A stretch of 64,000 bases of DNA from Anastatus disparis (Eukaryota > Arthropoda > Insecta > Hymenoptera > Eupelmidae). Below, in pieces: positions 10,900 through 22,600 of this stretch. The first letter of the stretch is position 1; each line of letters begins with the position of its first letter. Under the pieces are notes generated by a model. That model made no database searches. It saw only the letters and a program-made list of their open reading frames with translations, and was not told the origin of the DNA. The DNA is taken from NCBI GenBank assembly GCA_017163975.1, contig JAFFSR010000264.1:3100001-3164000 (forward strand), read 5' to 3'. A program made the translations under genes and the position numbers.

Positions 10900-13347
10900 T
10901 AAATTGTTCTTATAAAATGTTTTTAATAAATAAACTTATTTTTTCTGATTATTTTAGTATATAATAAAGTGATGTTTATGAAAGAAAAAGTATAATGCCA
11001 CTATTTTTTGAAAGTTTAATGTTTGACTCAATATTTATACACGATGAATGTATAGAAACTAAAATATTTTGGGGAAATCGTAAATTTGTTGACTGCGATG
11101 TCAAACGAACTTCAAACCAAACTTTTCACAACGGCAGGACATAATTTTTCGCAAAACAAAAAAATTGTAAAACATATATGTGTCGGTCTCAATGAATTTA
11201 ATGTAATGCTTTTGCATATTAGGTAAGCAGCTCACTTAAATTTTTTTCAGTGAAGGTGTTATAACGCTTCTCAAATAGTTGCAATCATAATTTAAGTACA
11301 AAATTAAAATAAAAGTTAGAATAAGTGAAAATCAGTTGAAAATTTGATTGTTCAAAAAACAATTAAAATTAGAACTTTGATGGGTACATTTCCATTTGTA
11401 TATTATAGTGAAGATTATTAAAAGAAAGAAAAGATCAAAGGTTTGGTTTCTATGTTAATCGAAAAGATTCACCAAGTCGAGAAATGATAACATTTAGTTA
11501 GATGTCATTGAAGAAGGTTTATCAGTTATTTATTTAGACTCGAAAAAATTAATTTGTTCTGTAATATAATGTATTTTTCCTAATGATTATAATCTAATCT
11601 GAAGCTAGACTTCAAAAAAATTATGTACCGATAAGAGTATTTCTTAGGCGTTTTGGGAACTTGTAAAACGAACAGTTTCGTAAATAAACGTTGTACCCCT
11701 TATGTAATCTATTATTCAGTTTTGCAACAATCTTAAACTTGTTTATATGGAAAGAAATTTCAAACCTACTTGGTGTTGTTTATGACAATTCTAACCCAGT
11801 CCTATCTAATAAAAATAAATATTAAAATATATTTAATTTTGTCTCGTGTGACTCAAGTTAAATCAGTTCGATCATCAATCTGATTTCGTCTAAATCTGTC
11901 TAGTTGAACTTTGGATTACACGTATCAAGTAAAATTAACTAAGAGCCTTATATGGTCTGATTTCATCGAGATAAACTTCGGAATACACACGTATGGATTA
12001 ATTAATTTGGAGTTGCAATTCGGCTATTTCAGACTGATCATCAGTACTAGCTCGGTTTGAAACATCGAGCTTCTTCAATGGTTTCATTATTCAAATATTG
12101 TATATTTTATTGAAATGGTAAAAAAAACAGAATAAAAATGAGTTTTAAATTAAATCGCATTACATTATAGATGAAAATTAGTCCAAAGAAAGAATGTATA
12201 AAATTTAAGTTCATGAAATAACGATTAATTTAAAAAATCAGTTATTAAAATAAACAAAAAATGTTCCTTATGTAATTAATTTTTTTAGAATCCAAATAAT
12301 TTTAGAAATTATGAGTAACATTAATCCTAATTTAAGAAAGTTGTGCAACCGCTATTCATGATTTTGATTAGCTGAAAAGTTGTAAATCTGATTGGTGGAC
12401 ACGTGCTCTTTAACAAGTTATCAACAATATTATCGAATAAAAAAAAGAGAAGCGGAATATAGTGTAAAGAGATTGATATTAAAAAAAATAATAATAAAAC
12501 CAAAGAATCTGAAGAGCTTCAAAAGCTCAATAAGATATATATGTGTACGTGTATATTGTCATGCTAAGTCATACAACGATAGTTTTAAACGTTTTAATCC
12601 AAAATAATGTCTTTATTTACGGACTAGGAGATTTACTTGTTTTAAACATGGATCTTCCTGTAATTTTCAGATTTTTTCTGTACATAAAATTATAAAAAAA
12701 GACACGAATTTTCGGTCTATGGATCAATCATTCCAAAATTATGAGCTATTTTGTTCGTTTTTCAAGGATTTCTTTGTTTTCATTAACCTATGTAATTTTT
12801 TCATGAAAGCTTCTAAGTTTATTATGCAATATTCTCCTAAAAGTTAAGATTATACTCTTTTGATTAAAAAAAAGTTATATTTAAAAAGCTTAATCCGTCC
12901 AAAAGTTATAGGGGAATAAAAATTGTTATAACAATTAACATGAAATTAATACTTGGCGGGACAGATATTTTCCAGAAAAAATGGATTTTTTTAAAAAATC
13001 ATTGTTTATAATAAAAAAATAAGTTCATCTTTAATTTTTCATATTGGTTACACTATTTAAATTCTTAATAGTCTAAAAATGCTTCAGTCTAAGATAAAAC
13101 CATGAAAAATCGAAGAAATAAAAAAGAAATAAATAAAATAGGGGAAAAGATAGTTCCCACTGCCCCTTCAACTTTAATCGTAAATATTATACTGGATTTC
13201 TTCATATTTTTTATTTTCTTATAACTTTTGAAAAGATTGAGCTTTCTGGCTACAGCTTGTTTCTAATTGAAAGGATTTAATCTTAACTTTTACAAGAATG
13301 TTACAGAATTAACTTATATTAGGCTTTAATCGGAAAGTTATATTTGT
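10900..13347. other. AT-rich stretch without a recognised gene
   Basis: A GC-richer patch at 11850-12070 contains two diverged copies of a segment that starts TCTGATTTC and ends ACACGTAT, about 80 bp apart. This may be a relic of a repeat. The open frame at 12392-12607 is Lys/Ile/Ser-rich with no recognisable domain, and I do not call it. Confidence 0.45.
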
Positions 13348-13561
13348 AGGGAATGTAAAATACCGACATTATGGTTTTCCAAATTTTTCATTCTATCCCA
13401 AAGTTTTAAAAATATCTCTATATTATTTTCTTTTACTGTAACTAATAAAAAGCATAAGCATAACATAAAGATATTAAAAAAAATTTTGAATAAAGATAAA
13501 TCCAGGAAACTGGAATGTCGGTAACTATGTATAAATTATACACCTTATTACATTACCTTAA
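13348..13561. mobile_element. TTAA-type MITE, family M1, copy 1
   Basis: The element opens with GGGAATGTAAAATACCGACA and closes with TGTCGGTAACT, a 30-bp AT spacer and CATTACCTTAA. Inner arms pair TGGTTTTCC with GGAAACTGG. The right flank is TTAA; the left flank has drifted. Confidence 0.75.
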
Positions 13562-13810
13562 TATAAACAATAATTTTTCATGATTTCAGAATAATGGAGC
13601 GTTAGACCGAATTCTCACGGCTTTTTTCATACTTCATTATTTTATGTATAAAAACATCCTATAGTTAGAGGAAGATCCGTACTCAAACAAGTGACACTTC
13701 TTGTGAGTCAAGGAGTACATAATATAGAAGATCTGGTCACAAGTGTATAAAAAAAATACCATGAATAACTAAGAAGATTATTATTTAATTCTCAATCTTT
13801 TTTCAATTTT

Positions 13811-13995
13811 ATTTAACCTTGCTATAATTATATCATTATAATGTTAATTAGCGAGGTCGTTTCAGTGTGTTTGTAAACAACGCACTTGTAACCTACAACG
13901 GTGCTTGTATCAATCGGCTGAGACTAGAATTCGAACTTGGGTCCTCGAGATTATGAATCGATCGCTCTATCGGGTGAGTCACTACGAGATCTCGT
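13811..13995 (-). mobile_element. tRNA-derived SINE, family S1, copy 1
   Basis: On the minus strand a tRNA-like head starts near 13995 with an A-box-like GTGACTCACCCG and a B-box-like AGTTCGAATTC. It continues into the family body with AAGCACCGTTG and ends in an AT-rich tail. It matches the copies at 19758, 49215 and 60545 across its length, with scattered substitutions. It is not a functional tRNA gene. Confidence 0.8.
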
Positions 13996-14322
13996 AAGTA
14001 CACCAATTTATGAGAATTGAAAATTGCACGCTTTATCAGATCAATAATTTTTTTCATTTTGTAAACACTTGTCATCATAATGAAATCACTGTAGTAATAT
14101 CCAGATTAAAAACAGAGGAAAAATTAAAAGAAGAAGAAATAAGTATTAATAACAGAGAATTAGCAATGTTAATTTTATTTTTAAAAAGATAGAATGGAAT
14201 ATAAGAATAAATTTTTTTTTTTCAAATTATACAAATAAATTCCAAGCTTTTTATCTTTACCAACTTGGAGTGTAATAATATTATATATCTGTTTCTCTGA
14301 AATTTATCAAGAATCGCAAAAT

Positions 14323-14495
14323 TAAGGTGATGTAATTGAGTAGATGATTACAAAATAGTTGCCAACTATGGTTTTCCGGATTTGTTACATTTATTTAAAA
14401 ATTTTTTTAAATATCTCTATATCATGCTTTATATTAGTTGAAGTGAGAGGGATATAGAGTTATTTTTAGATTAAGGATAAAAGAATTGAGCAGGA
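14323..14495. mobile_element. TTAA-type MITE, family M1, copy 2 (degraded right end)
   Basis: TTAA then GGTGATGTAATTGAG opens the element and runs into GTTGCCAACTATGGTTTTCC, matching the long terminus of family M1. An inner TTTAAATATCTCTATA and the inverted ATATAGAG are present. The right terminus is eroded, so the end is approximate. Confidence 0.55.
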
Positions 14496-15185
14496 CACAA
14501 CATCTTCAAAGCATCTTTCACCGAAGTTCAAATAGTAGAAAATTTCAGTGTCAATGTTCCCTCGAATATCAAGATTATAAACACATTATATGACAATCTT
14601 CTTTATATGACGTCCAAAAGTCCGTATTCCTCCGACGATTCTTCAAACTTAAAATGCAACTGCCACTTTACTTTCAAATATTGTCAATTCAACTAATATA
14701 CCAGCCTGTCAACGTGTATGGGATTTTCTAGATGAATGTAATATTAAATTATAATAATCACAAAACGATAATGCATTCACGAAATTTGTGTAACTTATTC
14801 AATGTCATTGTATTTTTCAAAGTTTCTGCGATAAAATATATGTGATTAATAGCGAATAAATCTGAAATTTAATGCTTAAATGAAGAAAAAATTGTCAGAG
14901 TGAAAATTATATATTCATTAAAATATTATAAGTTACAAATAATTAAATTGTTCATCAGTAAGTAACAGAGAAATTCATCAGCCTTATCCCTTCTTAATTT
15001 TAAACTCCGAAACCTCTAACATTAACCTAAAATGCTTCACTTTTATGATGTCAACTCTTGACCTTCATCTATAAAACTTTTATGTCACGACAATTAAACC
15101 CAAATTTTAAAATCCTGATCTCGTAAAATTTTAAATTTAATTTCTTTAATTACATATCTTGAAATAATTCTTAAACAAATGTATT

Positions 15186-15392
15186 AAAGTGATGTGAAAT
15201 ACTAATATTACAGTTTTCTGAATTTTTAATTCTTAATCCAAAAATTTTTAAAATATATTTATACGTACCCTTCATTCTAATTAATAAAAAGCATGAAATA
15301 GATATTTAAAAAATATTTTAATAAAGATAATAAATCCAGAAAACTACAATATTGGTAACTAATAAATTATATGTCCCATTACATCACCTTTA
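15186..15392. mobile_element. TTAA-type MITE, family M1, copy 3
   Basis: The left end AAGTGATGTGAAATACTAAT follows TTAA. The right end has ATATTGGTAACTA, a spacer and TTACATCACCTTTA. Inner arms pair ACAGTTTTCTG with CCAGAAAACT. Confidence 0.7.
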
Positions 15393-15750
15393 TAAAATTA
15401 TTTTTTATAATTTAGTTGTATTTTAAAATTTAAATTATATCTTGCATTTGCAAGAAATATTCTTTTACTATATTAGAATCAGATGATGTTAATAATCTTT
15501 TTATACTTTAAAAAATAAAACTAGTTTGTTTTATGTAGATCATCTTTTATCGAATCTGTTTAGAACTTACATGTTCTAATATGAATTGGAAGAAATGCTT
15601 TGAAATTAATATGAAGAATACTGAACCTCAGTATTAAAATTTTTCTAATTTAAATTATAGAGTTTGAAGACATTTTTTAAGAAAGGTGAAAATATAAGTT
15701 TCATATAAAAAAAGTCACAAGGTATAACACTAGACTAGAAAGGATGAAAT

Positions 15751-15949
15751 AAAGTGCATGATTTCTATATAGTTACCGACATTGCAGTTTTCCAAATTTT
15801 TAATCCTTATTCAAAAATTTTTCGAAATATCTCTGTATTAGGATTTTTATTAGTAAAAATGAAGGGCAGTAATATAGAGGTATTTTTAAATTTCTGAATT
15901 GAAAATAAAAAATTAGAAAAACTGCAATGTTGGTATTCTACATTCCCTT
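15751..15949. mobile_element. TTAA-type MITE, family M1, copy 4 (inverted orientation)
   Basis: GTTACCGACATTGCAGTTTTCC near the left end pairs with AAACTGCAATGTTGGTATTC near the right end, which closes with CTACATTCCCTT, the short terminus of family M1. Orientation is opposite to copies 1 and 5. Confidence 0.7.
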
Positions 15950-15995
15950 GAAAAAAACATTTCGTCAGGTAAAAAATTGATACAGTTCGTGCCAT

Positions 15996-18900
15996 TTAAA
16001 AATTGGGATCCTTAAAGAATATATATTATATTTTTTATAAAATTACTCTCTTTTCTATTACTCGTGAATAACTCAGTACGATAAATTTTTATAAATAATT
16101 ACGAATTCCAAAATTAAATTAAATTGTTAATATTAAAAAACCAAGATCTGAGAAACCAAAAATTAATAGAGCGAGAATTATTTGGAATTGAAAACATTTA
16201 TTTTTCAATATTAGGAATTCAATCTATTTTCAAACCCTATAATTGTTTTGAAAATCAAAATTCATCTTATCAATGCATTCATGAATAATAAAAGAAACTA
16301 CTCGTTGAAGGGTATCATTTTTCGAAAAATGACATTAGATTTTTTGCAACTGAAAAAAATATAATAAAATATTAAAAATTAATTTAAAAAAAATAGTCTG
16401 TTCCGGATTATGAGAAAAGTTAATACTTTGCATTCGTCAAATATTTTAAAATTTTAAAAAGAAAAAATACATTTTTTAGATAAATCCTTTTTGCTTGCTT
16501 TATAAAAAATAAATAATTCAGAAATAGTTTTTGTTTTAAAAAAATTTTATCCATTTCGAATTTAAAGATTAACTCTGGGTGAGGTCGATAAATTTTTCGA
16601 TCCACTTACTATACGGGACTTTTCAATTTTAATATTATTTGTTGTCATATTTATTTTAACGTATTTATATAAATTTTAATTATTTTAATAAATAATGTAA
16701 CTGCATACCTGTTAAAAGCGTTGGGCTTACATTCTGATATTAAGCTTGCTTCAAGCATAAATTGAGATATTTGAAGAAAGGACACTGTTCCCAAGCATTT
16801 ATGTTAAAAGAATTTTCAGAAAATATTTAATAGACATACGCTGAAAAAATAAACAATTGATTTTACAAAATATGCTTGGCCAAATTAAATATTACTTATT
16901 AAATATTTTTATTTTATTTTATATGATTGAATTGATAGTAATCCTTTTTTATATAAACTAAAATATGATATAATGACCCCTGGTAGAAAATAAGATTTTA
17001 AAAATAATTGTGCAAGCAATTATTTAATTTATTGCTTTCTACAATATCTACATAAAAATAAAGTTTTAAAGCTTGCATAACAAATATATCTAATTATAAA
17101 TAAAATTTGCAAAAATAAAGAAAAAACATGAAATAAAATTTAAAACATGAATTCACTAAACACAAAGAATTTAAGTTAATTTTAAATAAACAAGAACCTT
17201 GTAAAATATATCAACTTTATTTGATAATTAATGTGTATGCATGGTAAGTACGTAAAATTATGTTGTATTTGAAATTTTTTTTTTTAATTTCATTACAATA
17301 TGCCGCACCTTGTTCATACTTTCATGTTCGTCAATAAATCACGAATAAATTGGAAACAATAAAGATACAAAAAAAAGAAACGCAATTAAAAAACGGTAAA
17401 ATTTTTATTCTAAAAAGATAACAAGCAACAATATATTCTAAATAATCGCAACAGTAAGCTGCACACATATACCCCCACTTGTCATAAAAAAATTAAACTC
17501 TTCATTCAGAGATCCTTCCTGCATCAACTACAACGCCATTTTAAGATTATAAAACATATTATAGAACACCACTTATTGACATTTAAAATTACAATTAATC
17601 AAAAGTAAGAAATAAAAAAAAATCGATTTTTAATCGTTGCAATCTAACGTTACATACGCACTCTATTTTACAATTTTCATTGCAGGTGTATTTAAGTTAA
17701 ATTGCATATCTCCTTATTTTATTACATAAAGTCTAAAATAATAAATTCTTATTTTATGTGACCATGTGTATTAAATGAATCACTTATACTTTGTTGTTAA
17801 TCATAAAAAAAGATTGCATGCACTGTTATAAGAAAATTTTTTTAAATGTTTTTTCGTTAAAACCAGTCTTTTCTAGATTATTTTTAATTGAAGTTTCAAT
17901 GAAAATTCGTAAATCATTAAATATTACAATGTTTTTTTTTTTACTTTTTCTATTTTAGCACTATTTGAGCTTCTTACACTTGCATCCCAGCTATTTAAAT
18001 TAAGCAATTATTTATAAGAAAAAAAATTACTTTCTTTATCATATATTGCTTGTTTCCTATCTAATTTTTTTATACATTTATACGCTAATTGTTGTTTTCA
18101 ACTTGCTTTTAAATTACAGAGCAGTACTTCGCACGAATGTACAACTGGATATATTTTGACAAAAAAAAATGTAAAATAAAATGACATTCTATAACTAGAA
18201 AATTTATTGAGTAAACTTTTATAAATTTTTTAGTGAAATGGACAGTTTGGAGAATGGTAAATTAAAAATTACCAAAGGAGATGCCACTTATTGAGCAAGA
18301 TGTAGGCGTATCACAGTTACGTATAAAGACTGAATAAAAAGCTTGGTGTTTAAATTTTTTTAATATCTTTTGAGCGTATTTGACGTATCAGAATTTGCAA
18401 TAGAATAGAATTAAAAATACGTTGTGTGCGTAAAATAAAATCTTACAACATGGAAGATAAAACGGCGAATTTATTAAAGTTTTCCTAAATGAAATAAATA
18501 ATGATTTAAAAAATTACATACGCATAAATATATAAATCTGTTTAAAACTTTCAATTCTAGCATTAAAAAAAACTAAATTTATAAAAACAACCTACGTGAC
18601 TATCTACCACAAACTGAAATGCTTTAGGTAAGAGCCAAAACTGTAGCACGACGATTCTCTTCTAACTATACATGAAATTCGGATTCTTTTATCAACAAAT
18701 TTCACACAATGTTCTTTTTTCATTGAAATACCGTTCAAAGTTTTGAATAATTTATGCATTTTTTCAAACAAATAATATTGACATTTGTAGATTATCTAAG
18801 ATTAACAAAAATTATGTCACCAAAGTAAGTGGAAGCCATTTACGAATACATAATTTGCTTTTTTAAATAAAAACAATTCAAATCTTGAACGTTTCAATGC

Positions 18901-19340
18901 AAATAGGGACAGAGTTATTTCTTAAGTTTGTTCCACAATATTGAACTGCAATGTTTATAAGAAAATATATAATATATTATTATATCATACATTAAAAGAT
19001 CGTCGAGTAGTCGTGTATTCAAAGTGTCTTTGAAGCGCCAATCTTTGCAAATTGGGCTCACGCGTATTCGTTCTTTAATCGCGCTTTGTATTTTTTTACA
19101 TGTGTATTTGTGTGTATCTCAGAGTGTATATGTGTGCATGTATAAGTGTGTGCGTCTATGTATATGTGCGTGTTTGGTGTATGATTTGCAACAGTTTTTT
19201 TCTTTTTTGCTGCAAACATATATATATTTACAAAAGGAAGAATTGCGAGCGCAAAAAATTTGCACGGCGGACGCGACGCACCAAACTATCATGAGTAATT
19301 CTCTGGCATTTAAATGCGCACATTCACTCTATATCATTTT
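15996..19340. other. AT-rich stretch downstream of Fatp
   Basis: I find no coding exon, structural RNA or clear repeat. Open frames at 16420-16605 and 19024-19422 are low-complexity (Phe/Lys/Leu, or Val/Cys from a GT-rich run at 19095-19175) and unsupported. Confidence 0.5.
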
Positions 19341-19355
19341 TATAATTAATCATAA

Positions 19356-19361
19356 TTTATT
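19356..19361 (-). terminator. Candidate Fatp poly(A) signal
   Basis: AATAAA on the minus strand lies about 124 nt beyond the stop codon of the last coding exon. It is the first canonical hexamer after the stop. Cleavage would fall near 19335-19345. Further signals downstream are possible. Confidence 0.45.
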
Positions 19362-19484
19362 TGTGATCAGAAAAGTTTTTTTCTTTTTTCTATCTCTGTT
19401 ATTAATTCTTTTTGTACGTTGAGTCATTATTGAGAAGAGGCATTTGAGAAGTTCATTTCTTTGCATATTTGTGCTGCTGTTTCT

Positions 19485-19639
19485 TCAAAAGCGAATTTTA
19501 CCGCTTACTATTTGATCGTATACATCCTGCGTTAGAAGCTGATAGCCTGCTTTAGGGTCCATGTAGTATAATTTGTCATGTACTTTTTTAGGATCGTAAC
19601 CCTCAGCTTGAAGATCTTTCTTTTTTAACTTAAATGTAC
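19485..19639 (-). CDS. Fatp: Fatp exon 12 (last coding)
   Basis: Acceptor TTTTTTAG precedes GTACATTTAAG. The exon encodes residues 759-809: [16 protein letters not shown], then [20 protein letters not shown], ending KIRF and TGA at 19485-19487. It completes the Gly codon split with exon 11 (LTG then TFK), as in the family's conserved C-terminal block. Confidence 0.93.
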
Positions 19640-22600
19640 CTAAAAAATAAAATCATTACTTATTAAAATTTTTTTGTAAAAAAAGAAAGATAAATTATTT
19701 AATCTAAGAATTGCTAAAAAATTTTAACTTATTTGAATATTTTTTTTATATTTTTTTTAACGTCGCTGTATTTATGCTATGATTGCGATGCTAATTAGTG
19801 ACGGAGATCGTTAGTGTGTTTGTGAACAAAGCACATGCAACGTACAGTGGTGCTTTTTTCAAGCAGCCAAAACTGGGATTTAAAATCGAGACTTGAAAAT
19901 TATGAATCCATCACTTTATAGAGTGAGCCACTGACAACCTCAATTTTATTTAGTATTTTTTACAAAACAGTGTTTAAAAAATTCATTATTTACTATAAAT
20001 TATGCGTCTCTTTCAGTATATCTAAATCTAATTCTGTAATTTAAAATATACATAACAGAGCACATATTTAAATACAAGTGTAGCAATAAGTGCATATTTC
20101 TTACTTGAAAAGTTTAAAAAATATGTATATTTGTTTTTTTTATAATGTACGCGCTTTTAAAATATATATGTTATGAGACAAAAATAATAATTTATAAATA
20201 TAATTTATACCCTGACTTTTATAATTGTAATAGTTGTAAGATTATAATTATTGAGTTATTGCCACTTTTATTTAATATTAATTCTAAACCTTTACTAAAT
20301 TTTAAATATTTTGTTTAAGAAATATTAATTAACTAAATGTAAACATACCCTAATATTGATATTGCTTATAATTAAAACTTGTCAATAAATTTATAATTTA
20401 AAAAATACGTTTATAAGTTTTCTAATTTTGTTATATTAATAAAAAATGAAATAAATATAAAATTTGAAATTTTGTTTGAAATTTCATGAATCACATATAT
20501 TTGTGTATATTGCATATTTCAGTATTGATGTTTTTAAACTTTATAATAATTTAATTTTTTACACAAAAAATACTAAAAAGCCGTATATTGTCTCATTTAA
20601 GATTATTAATAATGTAATTATTTTCAACACAAAATCTGTGAAATTCAATAAATGAAAATACAATTACCAGTGAGATCTATTTTTGTTAATATCCTAATAA
20701 ATTGCGGCCTGGCATATGCTGGCAACTGTTCTTTTATGTCAGTTGTTAATTTATCAATGTTTAAAGAGCCGTTTTCATCATAAATTGCTGCCATTCCTGC
20801 CCTACCTTCTGCGCCATGTACCTGAAATGAAAAAATGTATTGATTTAAAAAACTCATATGCAATTATTAAAAAAATTTTGAAAGAATTGTTAACGATGAT
20901 TTACCTCGACACCGTAAACAACGCAGTCTCTATAATTAATGAGATTGCTAACAATAGCCTCAATTTCGGATGTCGAAACATTTTCTCCTTTCCAACGGAA
21001 AGTATCTCCAGTTCTATCTCTGAAAAATAAATTACCAAACTCGTCTGCTACGAGAATGTCACCTAAAAGTAAATAATTTGTTTTATGAGTTATGCTATCA
21101 TTTTAAATAATTTTATGTAAATAAATTGTTAGAATTTTTTATTTTACCTGACAAAAATGCGGAATCCCCTTTGGAAAATACATCATGAACAACTTTAGTT
21201 TTAGATGCTTTTTTATCTACGTATCCTAAAAATGCCCTGGACGGGTTATTTGGAATGATTTTACCAATAAATACACCTGGCTCGTCTGCAAATTAAAATA
21301 TAAGATATGTATTAAATAAGTGCATTCAAGTTATGGAATGATTCAGTCAAGTCTTTACAAATAATCACACAGTAAGTGTTATTTTTTGCACCTAATGAAA
21401 TTTTTAGCTTGATGCAAGTGTTAAAAATAACATTCGACAATCCTATTCAAATACGGAATGTATCTAAAACTGAATGGTTTTTTCATGACGGAAGAAAAAT
21501 CCCGTAAACCGCTTAAAATAATTCTATTTGTTAACTTAATTTTATTAAAAATAATTCAATGCAAATTTTAATAATATTTATTTTTATACAATAAATAAAT
21601 AAAAGTAAAAGATTAAATTTAATTTCAAGATATATAAAAATCTTCTTTGATACCATTAAAATTATTAATTTATCAAATTGCCATTTTTGTTCAAGTTTAC
21701 ATGAATATATTAAGGAAATGTAAAATACCGTCATTACAGTCTTCCAAATTTTTTATCCTTAATCCAAAAATTTAAAAAAAAATATATCTATATTATAGCT
21801 TTCTATTTTAATTAATAAAAAAACATAATATAGAGATATTTCGAAAATTTTTAAAATTAAGATTAAACATTCGGGAAACTGCAGTGTCGGTAACTATAAA
21901 TCATATGCCCGACTACATCACCTTAATAAAATATTTTTTAATTCTATGTAAAGATAAACTTAATAGTAATTTAATAGTCAGTATAGAATTTCTAAAATTT
22001 TAAATATTTAAATTAACACAACTTGGTTCGAAAACTTTATGTATTTTGTAAATAAATGGGTATACATACTTGGCTCACACGCTTGACATAATCCTTTAGA
22101 ATTTCTAATTGGTTCTCCATCAGCGTCAACTTTAATAATTGAAATAGGGTATACTGCCGGTAATATACGCGATACAAAACCGATTGCTCCGACTGTATTA
22201 TCAACGTTCACTATAAAAATAAGATTGAATAAATAATTATTTTATTAGAAAAAAATTAATTATTCAAGTAATATAATTGTAATAAACGAATTTTGATTAA
22301 AGTATATGTCACTTACCGATATTTGCATTGCCTTCTGTGGCGCCATAAAATTCGCATACTTGAGGAATTTCAAATCGTGCAACAAATTCACGCCAAATTT
22401 GAGGCCTAAGCCCATTTCCAAATATTACACGGATGTTATGTTTTTTATCTTCTGGTTTTGGTGGTACTGCTAATATGTACCGACACATTTCCCCAATGTA
22501 CTGCGAAACCTATGACATGATATTTTTATGTTAGTAATTTCTTTCAAATAATCTTATATAAATATTTTGACTTTAAAAAATGAAAGTAACTTTGATATTG

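Noticed and set aside
16978..17000. CCTGGTAGAAAATAAG as a further M2 MITE end
   Set aside because: Only one short terminus-like word is present, with no matching partner or TTAA flank.
19024..19422. 132-codon open frame on the plus strand
   Set aside because: It is driven by a GT-rich simple stretch and overlaps the 3' untranslated region of Fatp on the other strand; there is no domain.
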